Assembly (NCBI GenBank): GCA_038214085.1
Contig: JBBQSF010000019.1
Location: forward strand, 1-30,866
Source of the DNA: JBBQSF01 sp038214085
GTDB taxonomy: Bacteria; Bacteroidota; Bacteroidia; Bacteroidales; CG2-30-32-10
Reading direction: 5' to 3'
DNA length: 30,866 nt
Shown: positions 21,825-30,857 of the stretch, in pieces
Layout: every line of letters begins with the position of its first letter
Numbering within the stretch: the first letter of the stretch is position 1
Made by a program: the position numbers and the translations under genes
The notes under the pieces: model-generated
Database searches by the model: none
The model's input: the letters and a program-made list of their open reading frames with translations, nothing else
Told to the model about the DNA's origin: nothing

Positions 21825-22625
21825 TTAATGAATATATCCTACCGTAAATACATCAGAACCATTTTGAGCTATAAGGTGCATTGCTGCTTGATTTTCCATG
21901 ATGTCTCCACCATAAGTATTGTGGTTGTATATGTTAGGAGAGCTAAACCAACTTTCGATATTCATAACGAGTTGAATTTCTTTTGTCTGATCTTTTGAAA
22001 CAGTAAATGCTGAAGAAGGTAGATTTGCAATAAAGCTATTGTCTGTATAAGTAGTGTCGCTGCCGGAAATAACTCTCCCAATTCCGAGGTGGCAATTGAA
22101 TGGAGATAATTGCATGGCTGTATTTTTCCATTTTCCGTTGATCATCATGTAATGGTATCCACCTCCAAGAAAATCGGGCCACATCATATTAACTTCTGGT
22201 GCATTTACAAACATAAATGATTGGTTTTTACTGCTTTCAATTCCGAAACGGAACGAAATAGAACTGTAAGAACCGGCAGGGATAGCATCGTAAACATTCC
22301 AAGTAAGAGTAGACGCAATATCAATGTCGATATAATTTATTTCCTTCATGTCGTTGATTACGAATGAAGTACCATCGGTATTGTGAAGTGTAAGCTCAGA
22401 AATAAAATACTTTACCTCGTTGATTTCGTAAGGATTTCCGGCAGCATTCGTGTATTTTTGTGTATCCTTCTGCAAAGGAAGACCATCCACAAAATGCGCA
22501 AATTTTAGTACAATTTTACCCGTATCTGGTGGATCTGGTTCGTCAACAGGATCTTTGCAACAAGAAATAATTAATGAAGTTGAGATCAGCACGAATACTA
22601 AAAATTTTGCATGAAATAATTTCAT
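21825..22625 (-). CDS. MbnP-type lipoprotein, putative copper-binding
   Basis: 266 residues from ATG 22625; a longer frame to 22727 would start upstream of the promoter. A lipoprotein signal peptide (MKLFHAKFLVFVLISTSLII) ends at SC, followed by Asp/Pro-rich residues. The mature part matches the MbnP family: FAHFVDGLPLQKDTQKYTNA, EINEVKYFISELTLHN, IPAGSYSSISFRFGI, MWPDFLGGGYHYMMINGKW, CHLGIG, and MNIESWFSSP ... GGDIMENQAAMHL. MbnP proteins bind copper, in characterised cases through a tryptophan oxidised by the diheme partner MbnH. No mbnH gene lies next to it here; its neighbours are the sulfur operon and ispE. Located on the outer face of a membrane. Confidence 0.8.
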   Translation of the reverse strand: MKLFHAKFLVFVLISTSLIISCCKDPVDEPDPPDTGKIVLKFAHFVDGLPLQKDTQKYTNAAGNPYEINEVKYFISELTLHNTDGTSFVINDMKEINYIDIDIASTLTWNVYDAIPAGSYSSISFRFGIESSKNQSFMFVNAPEVNMMWPDFLGGGYHYMMINGKWKNTAMQLSPFNCHLGIGRVISGSDTTYTDNSFIANLPSSAFTVSKDQTKEIQLVMNIESWFSSPNIYNHNTYGGDIMENQAAMHLIAQNGSDVFTVGYIH

Positions 22626-22649
22626 AATAAGAGATTTTGTAATCATTTT

Positions 22650-22680
22650 CAAAGATATAACAAAATTGCAAATCTTCAAA
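22650..22680 (-). promoter_or_regulatory. Promoter of the MbnP-type lipoprotein gene
   Basis: On the minus strand, TTTG (22680-22677), a 19-bp spacer, then TATCTTTG (22657-22650): a full match to the Bacteroidetes form. The start point should be near 22643, leaving a leader of about 18 bases to the ATG at 22625. Confidence 0.7.
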
Positions 22681-22742
22681 ATTTTGTTTTCAAACGAAAA
22701 TCTTAAAATCATAATGAATAGAATCATTTCAAACGAATTGCG

Positions 22743-22750
22743 TACTTTTG
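22743..22750 (+). promoter_or_regulatory. Probable -7 box of ispE
   Basis: TACTTTTG, 18 bp before the ATG at 22769. It includes an upstream in-frame TTG (22748), showing that this TTG is not the start. No clear -33 box. Confidence 0.5.
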
Positions 22751-22768
22751 AAACTCAAAAGTGGTTTT

Positions 22769-23578
22769 ATGATTTGTTTTCCAAATGCCAAAATCAATAT
22801 TGGATTAAATATTATTTCCAAGCGGGAAGATAATTATCATGACATTGAAACGGTTTTTTACCCTGTAGCTTTATGTGATGTGCTCGAAGTTGTCGAATCA
22901 TCCGAGTTGTCATTTCATTTAAGTGGTTTAAATATCGAAGGGAATATGGAATCAAATCTCTGTATTAAAGCTTACAATTTATTAAAGGAAAGGTTTGATA
23001 TTTCGCCGGTAGATATTTATTTACATAAAGTAATCCCTACTGGTGCCGGTTTGGGCGGAGGTTCTTCGGATGCTGCATTTATGCTAAAAACGCTGAACAC
23101 ATTATTCGGACTAAAACTCAGTGTTAATGAACTTGAAATTTACGCATCACAACTTGGCAGCGACTGTGCCTTTTTTATAAAAAACAAGCCGGTTTTTGCT
23201 TTTGAAAAGGGAGACATTTTTCAAGACATCAATCTCTCACTGAAAGGGAAGTACATCACAATATTAAAACCAAATATTCATATTAATACTGCTGAAGCAT
23301 ACTCTATGGTTTTGCCATTTGCACCAATATTTAATCTTCGAAATTTGTCTGATCTGTTGATTGGTTCATGGAAAAGTAAAATTGTTAATAATTTTCAGGA
23401 AGGTGCAGTTACTCGATATCCTTTAATTGGGGAGCTGATCAATAAATTATATGCCAATGGCGCCTTTTATGCTGCAATGAGTGGGAGCGGATCAGCAGTA
23501 TTTGGTGTTTTTGATAAGGAGCAAGTTGTTGAAAAAAAGTATCCTGGCCATTTTGTTTGGTCGGGAAAATTGGCTTGA
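22769..23578 (+). CDS. ispE: 4-diphosphocytidyl-2-C-methyl-D-erythritol kinase
   Basis: 269 residues from ATG 22769. It phosphorylates the 2-hydroxyl of CDP-methylerythritol with ATP in the cytoplasmic MEP pathway to isoprenoid precursors. GHMP-kinase features: N-terminal FPNAKINIGLNI with catalytic Lys8, the ATP-binding loop PTGAGLGGGSSDAAF from residue 90, Asp132 in LGSDCAFFI, and the C-terminal glycine motif AAMSGSGSAVFGVF. Length is near the family norm. Divergent from the lipoprotein gene, with 143 bp between the two starts. Confidence 0.95.
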   Translation: MICFPNAKINIGLNIISKREDNYHDIETVFYPVALCDVLEVVESSELSFHLSGLNIEGNMESNLCIKAYNLLKERFDISPVDIYLHKVIPTGAGLGGGSSDAAFMLKTLNTLFGLKLSVNELEIYASQLGSDCAFFIKNKPVFAFEKGDIFQDINLSLKGKYITILKPNIHINTAEAYSMVLPFAPIFNLRNLSDLLIGSWKSKIVNNFQEGAVTRYPLIGELINKLYANGAFYAAMSGSGSAVFGVFDKEQVVEKKYPGHFVWSGKLA

Positions 23579-23622
23579 TTTCAATTTCCTGATTTTGTTT
23601 TAATCGGTTAAAATTAATTTTC

Positions 23623-23630
23623 TATTTTTG
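23623..23630 (+). promoter_or_regulatory. Possible -7 box of the porE-like gene
   Basis: TATTTTTG, 51 bp before ATG 23681. TTTG at 23594-23597 gives a 25-bp spacer, longer than usual. Confidence 0.35.
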
Positions 23631-23680
23631 TGGTAAAATAGCATTTGTTTATTCGTGAATTTCAACTATTAATAAGATAT

Positions 23681-25678
23681 ATGAAAAAAACATTCCTACT
23701 GATATTTCTACTTGTAATAAGTTTGCCATTTTGTGTATTTTCCCAATTTTCGGAACAATTTAAAAATAAGTACATTCAGGCTGACGCATATGTGAATGAA
23801 GGAAATTTTCAGGATGCGCTTCCGCTTTTTTTATTCCTCGACTCAATAAATCCTTCAAACCCAAACATAAATTTTAACATAGGGGTTTGTTATATTAATT
23901 CTATGCAGGATAAATCAAAGGCCATTCCTTATCTTGAAAAAGCGATTAAGGAAATTTCAACAGATTATGTGGGTTTGTACAGCGAAACTACCGCACCAAT
24001 TTTTGCTTTTTATTATCTTGGAAAAGCATACGCAATTGATTATAAAATTGATGATGCACTTGGCTATTTTGATAAGTTTAAATATTATTTAACCGATAAT
24101 GATATTGATTTGCTAGCAGATGTGAACCGGCAGATTGAAATGTGTTACAATGCAAAGAAAATTATGGCAAATCCTGTGGAAATAAAAATTGAAAATCTGG
24201 GTGCCACTATCAATTCTATTTATCCTGATTATTCGCCTGTAATTTCTGCAGATGAATCTACTTTGATTTTTACTTCACGTCGTGAGGGTTCAACAGGAGA
24301 AAAGAAAGATGTTGATGGAAAATATTTTGAGGATATTTATATTGCAAGCCTTAAAGCCGATGAGAAAAGCTGGACTAATTTTCGTAAAATTGGTGCAAAT
24401 ATAAATTCAAACGGGCATGAAGCCAGTATCAGTTTGTCTTCCGACGGAAAACAATTATTTATTTATCAGGACGATAACGGCGATGGAAATATATACGTTA
24501 GTAATTACAAAAATGATGAATGGTCAAAGCCTGAAAAACTGTCCTCAGAAATCAATTCAAAAGCATGGGAAACGCATGCAACATTAAGTCCCGACGGTAA
24601 TACTTTGTATTTTACCAGCAACCGATCCGGTGGTTTTGGTGGCTTAGATATATATATGAGCGAAAAACTTGCAAATGGGAAATGGGCAAAAGCTATAAAT
24701 CTCGGTGCGAAGATAAATACAGAATATGATGAAGAATCTCCTTTTATACTTCCCGATGGAGTTACTTTATATTTTGCATCAAAAGGTCATGAAAGCATGG
24801 GTGGGTTTGATGTTTTTTCTTCTACATTATCAGAGGATGGGTTTTGGTCGTCGCCCGAAAATATCGGATACCCTATTAATACTACCGATGACGATGTGTT
24901 TTATGTTCCTACAAAAGACGAAAAACATGCCTATTATTCTTCAGCAAAATTAGGCGGTCTGGGAGATCTCGACATCTATAAACTTACAATTGTAAACAAG
25001 AAAAAAATGGTTGCAATTCTAAAGGGAATTATTTTCGACAATGTTTCGTACAAACCACTTGAATCCAAAATTCAGATTACTGACGTTAGTAAAAACATCG
25101 TGATCGCTAGTTTTTCATCAGATAAAACTACTGGTGATTATTATGTGTCGCTCCCAACAGGGAAAAAATATAAACTTACTGTAACGGCTGAAAAATATAT
25201 TCCTTACGAAGAAACATTTGAAGTAGCCCAAACCATTGATGTACCCGAAATAAACAAAGCCATTATCATGAGGAATGCTCAGGTGGTGGTAAAAGAAAAA
25301 ATTTTGTTTGATAACAAGGAAATTGTTGTCGGTGAGCGTATTGTACTTAACAACGTGTTGTTTGATTTTGATAAATCTGAACTGCGCGAGGAATCCAAAG
25401 TTGAACTTAATAAATGGCTGGCTTTTTTAAAGGAAAACCCGACTTTGAAGATTGAAATCTCCGGACATACTGATAGTAGAGGGACTTCTGCCTATAATGA
25501 TAAACTCTCAGGAGACCGTGCGGGAGTTGTAACAGACTATTTTATTAGCAATGGTATAGCAGCGGACAGAATGACATTTAAAGGGTATGGATTTACCTTG
25601 CCAATTGCAACAAATCTCACGGATCTGGGTCGTCAGAAAAACCGCCGTACAGAAATTAAAATTACCAGTAAGTATTAG
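23681..25678 (+). CDS. PorE-like protein: TPR, PD40 propeller, carboxypeptidase-regulatory and OmpA domains
   Basis: 665 residues from ATG 23681, which opens on a signal peptide (MKKTFLLIFLLVISLPFCVF, cleavage near SQF); the TTG 12 codons upstream would spoil it. Order of domains: TPR-like helices to about residue 150 (ALPLFLFLDSINPSNPNINF, SKAIPYLEKAI), WD40-like PD40 repeats at about 175-430 (SADESTLIFTSRREG, SPDGNTLYFTSNRSGGFGG, LPDGVTLYFASKG), a carboxypeptidase regulatory-like beta domain at about 445-530, and an OmpA C-terminal domain from about 550 (LFDFDKSELREESK, ISGHTDSRGTSAYN, RRTEIKI) that binds peptidoglycan. This is the architecture of PorE, the type IX secretion component that ties the system to the cell wall. 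Many paralogues share it, so the exact assignment is uncertain. No lipobox, unlike Porphyromonas PorE. Confidence 0.82.
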   Translation: MKKTFLLIFLLVISLPFCVFSQFSEQFKNKYIQADAYVNEGNFQDALPLFLFLDSINPSNPNINFNIGVCYINSMQDKSKAIPYLEKAIKEISTDYVGLYSETTAPIFAFYYLGKAYAIDYKIDDALGYFDKFKYYLTDNDIDLLADVNRQIEMCYNAKKIMANPVEIKIENLGATINSIYPDYSPVISADESTLIFTSRREGSTGEKKDVDGKYFEDIYIASLKADEKSWTNFRKIGANINSNGHEASISLSSDGKQLFIYQDDNGDGNIYVSNYKNDEWSKPEKLSSEINSKAWETHATLSPDGNTLYFTSNRSGGFGGLDIYMSEKLANGKWAKAINLGAKINTEYDEESPFILPDGVTLYFASKGHESMGGFDVFSSTLSEDGFWSSPENIGYPINTTDDDVFYVPTKDEKHAYYSSAKLGGLGDLDIYKLTIVNKKKMVAILKGIIFDNVSYKPLESKIQITDVSKNIVIASFSSDKTTGDYYVSLPTGKKYKLTVTAEKYIPYEETFEVAQTIDVPEINKAIIMRNAQVVVKEKILFDNKEIVVGERIVLNNVLFDFDKSELREESKVELNKWLAFLKENPTLKIEISGHTDSRGTSAYNDKLSGDRAGVVTDYFISNGIAADRMTFKGYGFTLPIATNLTDLGRQKNRRTEIKITSKY

Positions 25679-26255
25679 TATTCAGTAAATTTTCGGCAAT
25701 TTGCACAGTTTCTTCAAATGATTTAAATCCATTATCAGGAGTAGCTTCCAGCAACTGATGTGCAAAATAAATATACCTTTTTGTTTCAGGAAAACGCAAG
25801 TATTTTTCATTTGGTTCTCCATAACCAAGTCTTACTCTGTCAAGCGCATCTGCATCCTTTAAAATCGAAGTTATTGTAAAATCTTTATCGCTCTTATTAA
25901 TTTCATTGGATTTGCTGTGAAACTTAACTGCATTCGCAATGCTTGACAATTCAAGGGTATTGACACCCATTTTTTCGAAGAAGGAAGAAAATTTTGGAAG
26001 TTTTTCGCGGGCAGAATCACTTCCGTGCTGATTGCAGATACCATCGTGTTTGCGTGACATGTCGTGGATAAATGCTCCAAAAAATGCCAATCGTGCTTCA
26101 GAAATCAAATTTTCGTTGATTCCTATTATTAAAGTATTTACCATTACACGGTAAGTGTGGTCAATGCCATGAAGTTCACTTTTGTGATCGAAATAATCCT
26201 GTTTAAGATTGTAATCCGACGCACAAAGGTTGTATGGTTTCAATAAATGAATCAT
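25662..26255 (-). CDS. HD-domain phosphohydrolase
   Basis: 197 residues. HD-superfamily metal site: His33 in GIDHTYRV, His64-Asp65 in AFIHDMSRKH, and Asp134/Asp136 in LKDADALDR; His77 and His113 are further candidate ligands. Such small HD proteins hydrolyse phosphate esters of nucleotides or similar substrates; the substrate is unknown here. The ATG overlaps the aroA stop by 4 bp (ATGA), so translation is coupled to aroA. Its 3' end overlaps the convergent porE-like gene by 17 bp. Confidence 0.82.
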   Translation of the reverse strand: MIHLLKPYNLCASDYNLKQDYFDHKSELHGIDHTYRVMVNTLIIGINENLISEARLAFFGAFIHDMSRKHDGICNQHGSDSAREKLPKFSSFFEKMGVNTLELSSIANAVKFHSKSNEINKSDKDFTITSILKDADALDRVRLGYGEPNEKYLRFPETKRYIYFAHQLLEATPDNGFKSFEETVQIAENLLNTNTYW

Positions 26256-27499
26256 CCTTTTAACAAGTTAAATTGTTCAAAAAAATTTGGAAACGATTTG
26301 TTCACACATGCTGAGTCGGAAATTTCAACCGGAGTTTTTAAACAAAATGCTCGTATTGCAGCAGCCATTGCAATTCTGTGATCACCAGCAGGATTAATTG
26401 TAACCTTTTTTTCGGGCAGTTGCCCTGCCGAAATATAAAATGAATTGTTCTTTTCTAAGATATTAACTCCGAGTTTTGTTAAAACTTCAACCAGACTTTT
26501 CGCTCTGTTACTTTCTTTGTAAATTAAGCGTTCAACGCCTATTATTTGAGATGTTCCGTTGCAACCGGAAGCCAGAACTGCCAGCGGTGGAATAAGATCT
26601 GGGCAATCTCCTGCATCAAAAGAAAAGGCCTGAAGTTTGCGCTGCTTTATAAAAACTGAATTGTTTTTTTCTTCTATATACGCTCCTGCCTGAGCCAGTA
26701 CTTCAATTATTTTGCGGTCGGCCTGAAGGGAATTCAGATTTAAACCTGTTATGGTTATTTCCCCACATAATGCTCCTGCTACAAGCAAAAATGCAGCACC
26801 GCTCCAGTCTCCTTCTACCGAATAATTGCAGGGCGTATAATTTTGCCGGCCTTTTATTGAAAAACCATGCAACATATTGCCATCAACAGCAACTCCAAAT
26901 TGCTTCATAATGTCAATGGTCATTTGAATATATGGCTTACTCACAGGGTTGTTTATAACAATGGCTGAATCGGAATCAAGCAATGGCAGAGTTAAAAACA
27001 GACCTGAAATAAATTGTGAACTTTGTGATCCATCAATGCTTATGTTTCCGGCTTTCATAGGACCTTGAATGCAAATGGGGAATTTACCGGAATAATCCAT
27101 CAACTTTACACCCAATAAATTTAAAACGCTTTCGGAAACAAGGGGCGGACGGTTTAACAAACTGCTCCCTGCATTTATGATTATTTGTTCATCAAAATGG
27201 GCAGCGATACAAGTGCTGATTCTTGCCAGAAGTCCGGATTCGCCACAGTTGATAATGTTTTGTTTTAATTGAAGGCCATTGCTGATAACTTCAAGAGAAT
27301 TTTCCAAAATGTTTACTTCTGCGCCAAAATTACTGATGGCTCCAATTGTAGCTTTTACATCTTCGCAATCAGAAGCTTTTAAAATTCTTGATTTACCGTT
27401 CGCTAATAAAGCGGCTACTAGAGCTCTTATTGTATAGCTTTTTGAAGGTGGAGCTGAAACAGTTCCCCTAATTGAAATTGGATTTATCAGAATATTCAT
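26252..27499 (-). CDS. aroA: 3-phosphoshikimate 1-carboxyvinyltransferase (EPSP synthase)
   Basis: 415 residues from ATG 27499; a longer frame opens with a TTG inside the -7 box. It transfers enolpyruvyl from PEP to shikimate-3-phosphate, the sixth step of chorismate synthesis. Family motifs: SAPPSKSYTIRALVAALL (binding Lys20, Ser21 and Arg25), DCEDVKATIGAISNFGA, NCGESGLLARI (NxGxxGxxxR form, with Glu-Ser in place of Ala-Gly/Thr), GSQSSQFISGLF, GDWSGAAFLL, ERLIYKESNR and DHRIAMAAAI. The sequence is rather short for the family, as in many Bacteroidetes. First gene of a two-gene operon with the HD-domain gene. Confidence 0.93.
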   Translation of the reverse strand: MNILINPISIRGTVSAPPSKSYTIRALVAALLANGKSRILKASDCEDVKATIGAISNFGAEVNILENSLEVISNGLQLKQNIINCGESGLLARISTCIAAHFDEQIIINAGSSLLNRPPLVSESVLNLLGVKLMDYSGKFPICIQGPMKAGNISIDGSQSSQFISGLFLTLPLLDSDSAIVINNPVSKPYIQMTIDIMKQFGVAVDGNMLHGFSIKGRQNYTPCNYSVEGDWSGAAFLLVAGALCGEITITGLNLNSLQADRKIIEVLAQAGAYIEEKNNSVFIKQRKLQAFSFDAGDCPDLIPPLAVLASGCNGTSQIIGVERLIYKESNRAKSLVEVLTKLGVNILEKNNSFYISAGQLPEKKVTINPAGDHRIAMAAAIRAFCLKTPVEISDSACVNKSFPNFFEQFNLLKG

Positions 27500-27523
27500 T
27501 TCTAAAAGAAAAGCAATAAAATA

Positions 27524-27552
27524 CAAAAGTACAATATTGAATCAATATCAAA
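27524..27552 (-). promoter_or_regulatory. Promoter of the aroA-HD operon
   Basis: On the minus strand, TTTG (27552-27549), a 17-bp spacer, then TACTTTTG (27531-27524), 25 bp before the ATG at 27499. Confidence 0.65.
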
Positions 27553-27761
27553 AAAAGAGCAAACAGCAATATAAATATCTATTTCATTTATCCGGTCAAT
27601 ATTAATTTAAATTAAAATCAAAAAAAATATTTTTTTTAGTACCTTTGACTTAACGAGGCAAAACTCAAAGTTATCGATTTATTATTTTGTATTGCCTACT
27701 AAAATCTTAAAGTATGTTCTATTGCAATTGAATCAATACATTACAATTTTTTTATTAGCGC

Positions 27762-27790
27762 TTGTTTCTTTATTAAAAAAATTAAATTTG
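27762..27790 (+). promoter_or_regulatory. Promoter of recQ
   Basis: TTG at 27762-27764, an 18-bp spacer, then TAAATTTG at 27783-27790, giving a leader of about 60 bases before ATG 27860. Confidence 0.55.
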
Positions 27791-27859
27791 CATACAAATC
27801 GAGAAAAAGTATAGTATTTTTACAAAAGCAAAAATTAAAATTATTAAACAAACAAATAA

Positions 27860-30061
27860 ATGGCGTTAAAAACAACTGATAAAAACCTGCATGATCTGTT
27901 GAAGAAAATATTCGGGTTTGATTCATTTAAAGGAAATCAGGAAGATATTATTAAGAGTGTTATGGCCGGCAAGGATACGTTTGTAATTATGCCTACTGGA
28001 GGTGGTAAATCAATGTGTTACCAATTGCCTGCGTTAATAAGTAAAGGTACTGCAATTATTGTGTCCCCGTTAATTTCGCTCATGAAAAACCAGGTGGATG
28101 CCATCAGGAATTTTGGTGCCGAAGACGGAATTGCCCACGTAATGAATTCTTCATTGAGTAAAGTTGAAATAGCAAATGTAAAGCGGGATCTTAGTCAGGG
28201 AAAAACAAAATTGCTCTACCTTGCCCCCGAATCACTAAATAAAGATGAAAACATAGATTTTTTAAAAGATATTGATATTTCTTTTTTTGCTATTGACGAA
28301 GCACATTGTATTTCTGAATGGGGTCATGACTTTCGTCCGGAATACCGTCGCCTCAGACCTATTATCGAAGCTATTGAAAAGAGGGTGCCTATAATTGCAT
28401 TAACTGCAACGGCAACGCCTAAAGTGCAGCATGATATTCTCAAAAACCTCAATATGCTTGATGCTGCAATTTTTAAATCCTCTTTTAATAGGCCGAATCT
28501 TTATTATGAAGTACGCCAGAAAAATGAAGATGTAAACAGAGAAGTAATTAAATTTGTTAAATCCAATCATGGCAAATCTGGGATAATCTATTGTTTGAGC
28601 CGTAAAAGAGTTGAAGAGCTTGCGGAAACTCTTGTGGTAAATGGTATCAAAGCACTTCCTTATCATGCCGGACTCGAATCTCAAACAAGGGTTGAAAATC
28701 AGGATAAATTCCTGATGGAAGAAGTTGACGTAATTGTTGCTACTATTGCTTTTGGAATGGGAATCGACAAACCTGACGTTCGTTTTGTGATCCATTATGA
28801 TATACCCAAAAGCCTTGAAGGTTATTATCAGGAAACGGGAAGATCGGGACGTGACGATGGCGAAGGCAACTGTATTGCATTTTACAGTTACGACGATATC
28901 CAGAAACTTGAAAAGTTCATGAAAGGAAAGCCAGTTGCGGAACAGGAAATTGGTAAGCAATTACTGCTGGAAACTGTTGCTTATGCCGAATCAAGTGTTT
29001 GCCGCAGAAAACAGTTGCTTCATTATTTTGGCGAAGTTTATACCGAAGAAAACTGTCAGAATTGTGACAATTGTTTGCATCCTAGAACAAAATTTGAAGC
29101 AAGAGATTATGTTACAATGGTGCTGGATGCAGTGATTGCTGTTAAGCAACTTTTTAAAGCCAAACATATTATCAATGTTCTTATTGGTAAAAATTCTGCA
29201 ACCATTAAATCGTGCAGGCACAATAAACTTGAAGTTTTTGGAAAAGGACAGGAAAAAGATGAACGTTTCTGGAATTCAGTGGTTCGTCAGACACTTATAG
29301 AACGATTGCTTGTTAAAGATATAGACAATTATGGCTTATTAAAAATTTCACAGGAAGGTCTCGATTTTCTCGAAGAACCATATCCGATAATGATGACACT
29401 CGATCATGATTATGAAGGTGGTGGCGATGATGAGTTTTTCCAAGGCGGAGGTCAGAAAACAAGTGCAACCGATAAGATACTTTATGCTATGCTGAAGGAT
29501 TTGAGGAAGGATATTGCAAAAAAACAAAACCTTCCCCCGTTTGTGATTTTTCAGGATCCTTCGCTTGAAGATATGGCAATACAATATCCGATAAACATTG
29601 AGGAAATGAAACAGGTTACCGGTGTTGGTTCAGGTAAAGCCATACGTTACGGAAAACCTTTTGCCGAATTGATTTCCAAATATGTAAAGGAAAATGAAAT
29701 TGAACGCCCCATTGATATGGTAGTGCGCTCTGTAGTAAACAAATCCGGGCTAAAAGTATATATTATCCAAAGTGTCGATCGCAAGGTTGCATTAGATGAT
29801 ATTGCTGTTGCAAAAGGAATTACAATGGACGAACTCCTTACTGAAATTGAAAGCATTGTGGCTTCGGGAACAAAAATTGATCTGAATTATTACATCAATG
29901 ATATGATTGACAAGGATAATCAGGAAGAGATTTTTGAGTATTTTAAACAAGCCGAATCTGATTCAATAAACGAGGCATTAGTAGATCTTGGCGAAAATAT
30001 ATATTCGCAAGAAGAAATCCGATTGATGCGCATCAAATTTATGTCGGAACTTGGAAATTAA
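27860..30061 (+). CDS. recQ: ATP-dependent DNA helicase RecQ
   Basis: 733 residues. It unwinds DNA 3' to 5' in recombination and fork repair. Helicase motifs: Walker A TGGGKS at 46-51, DEAH at 146-149 within IDEAHCISEWGHDFRPEY (the RecQ aromatic-rich loop follows), LTATAT at 181-186, and QETGRSGRD near 324 (motif VI). The zinc-binding RQC region has Cys381, Cys399, Cys402 and Cys405, then a winged helix. The HRDC domain spans about 535-608 (DKILYAMLKDLRKDIAKKQN, LPPFVIFQD). The C-terminal extension at about 630-733 (KVALDDIAVAKGITMDELLT, ending IRLMRIKFMSELGN) is helix-turn-helix-like, resembling the helicase C-terminal HTH_40 type and longer than in E. coli RecQ (about 610 residues). Single-gene unit with its own promoter. 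Confidence 0.95.
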   Translation: MALKTTDKNLHDLLKKIFGFDSFKGNQEDIIKSVMAGKDTFVIMPTGGGKSMCYQLPALISKGTAIIVSPLISLMKNQVDAIRNFGAEDGIAHVMNSSLSKVEIANVKRDLSQGKTKLLYLAPESLNKDENIDFLKDIDISFFAIDEAHCISEWGHDFRPEYRRLRPIIEAIEKRVPIIALTATATPKVQHDILKNLNMLDAAIFKSSFNRPNLYYEVRQKNEDVNREVIKFVKSNHGKSGIIYCLSRKRVEELAETLVVNGIKALPYHAGLESQTRVENQDKFLMEEVDVIVATIAFGMGIDKPDVRFVIHYDIPKSLEGYYQETGRSGRDDGEGNCIAFYSYDDIQKLEKFMKGKPVAEQEIGKQLLLETVAYAESSVCRRKQLLHYFGEVYTEENCQNCDNCLHPRTKFEARDYVTMVLDAVIAVKQLFKAKHIINVLIGKNSATIKSCRHNKLEVFGKGQEKDERFWNSVVRQTLIERLLVKDIDNYGLLKISQEGLDFLEEPYPIMMTLDHDYEGGGDDEFFQGGGQKTSATDKILYAMLKDLRKDIAKKQNLPPFVIFQDPSLEDMAIQYPINIEEMKQVTGVGSGKAIRYGKPFAELISKYVKENEIERPIDMVVRSVVNKSGLKVYIIQSVDRKVALDDIAVAKGITMDELLTEIESIVASGTKIDLNYYINDMIDKDNQEEIFEYFKQAESDSINEALVDLGENIYSQEEIRLMRIKFMSELGN

Positions 30062-30078
30062 TAATGAGACTGACGCTG

Positions 30079-30127
30079 GACTAGAATATTTTTTACAGAT
30101 AATATTTTGCATATAAATATTCTGGTC
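30079..30127 (+). terminator. Long A/T-rich hairpin after recQ
   Basis: Arms 30079-30091 and 30115-30127 pair over 13 positions with one mismatch (core AGAATATTT/AAATATTCT), closing a 23-nt loop. It starts 18 bp after the recQ stop. No classical U-tract, so it may be a weak terminator or an mRNA 3' end structure. Confidence 0.4.
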
Positions 30128-30174
30128 TTATTAAATTAATTTAAAATAAACTTTGTCAAAAATAATAATTGATT

Positions 30175-30849
30175 ATGGAAGAACTTAACAATCCTGCTGA
30201 GGGTTTCACAACAGAAACTACTGAAATAAAAAAATGTGATGATACCCACAAGTGCAATTGTCGCCTGAGTTTGATGATGAATCTGGTGCTTTTTGCCGGT
30301 TTGGTTGTATTGTATATCTTGCATTTTATGGGAGGGAATTCTTCTGGAATTGACAAGAATACTTTACAAAAAAGCAATAAATCAGTTACTGTTGGTTATG
30401 TGAATTCCGATTCCATAATGGCAAATTACGAACTGGTGGAGCACATGAAAGATTCTTTGGTGGCACAAACAAAAGTTTATGAAGCTCAATTTACTTCGGC
30501 TCAAAGTTCTTTTGAATCGCAGGTTTTGGCGTATCAGAAAAAAGTTAAAGACAATACGCTCTCCATAGAGCAAGCCACTGCAACAGAAAAAACACTAACC
30601 AAACTTCAGGAAAATCTTGTTGCAATGAAAGAGGAGCTCACAACTAAATTGGGTGATCAGGAAATGGAACTTAATACTGTTTTGCAGGACAGCATTATGA
30701 GTTGTTTGAAACGTTACAATAAAAAATACAACTTCGATTACATACTCGGATTCTCAAAGGGAAGCGGAATTTTATACGCTAACGATAGCCTAAATATAAC
30801 CAATGAAATTATCATTGAATTGAACAAGGGATACAAAATAAAAAAATAA
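30175..30849 (+). CDS. OmpH/Skp-like periplasmic chaperone, membrane-anchored
   Basis: 224 residues from ATG 30175; a TTG two codons upstream is less likely. A short cytoplasmic N terminus contains the Cys pair CDDTHKCNC, followed by one membrane helix (LMMNLVLFAGLVVLYILHFM, about 31-50). The periplasmic part has the OmpH/Skp pattern: a strand VGYVNSDSIMANYELVEHMK, a long coiled-coil hairpin at about 95-170 (AYQKKVKDNTLSIEQATATE, KLQENLVAMKEELTTKLGDQ), and a return strand FDYILGFSKGSGILYANDSL with ITNEIIIELNKGY at the end. Skp-type proteins hold unfolded outer-membrane proteins. The anchored form differs from cleaved Skp. Another ATG follows 8 bp after the stop. Confidence 0.85.
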   Translation: MEELNNPAEGFTTETTEIKKCDDTHKCNCRLSLMMNLVLFAGLVVLYILHFMGGNSSGIDKNTLQKSNKSVTVGYVNSDSIMANYELVEHMKDSLVAQTKVYEAQFTSAQSSFESQVLAYQKKVKDNTLSIEQATATEKTLTKLQENLVAMKEELTTKLGDQEMELNTVLQDSIMSCLKRYNKKYNFDYILGFSKGSGILYANDSLNITNEIIIELNKGYKIKK

Positions 30850-30857
30850 TAATAACA

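Larger units (their letters stand above)
27500..27859. other. Divergent intergenic region of aroA and recQ
   Basis: 360 bp, strongly A/T-rich. It contains the aroA promoter on the minus strand and two possible -7 boxes for recQ on the plus strand: TACCTTTG at 27640-27647 without a -33 box, and TAAATTTG at 27783-27790 with one. No open frame of note. Confidence 0.55.
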
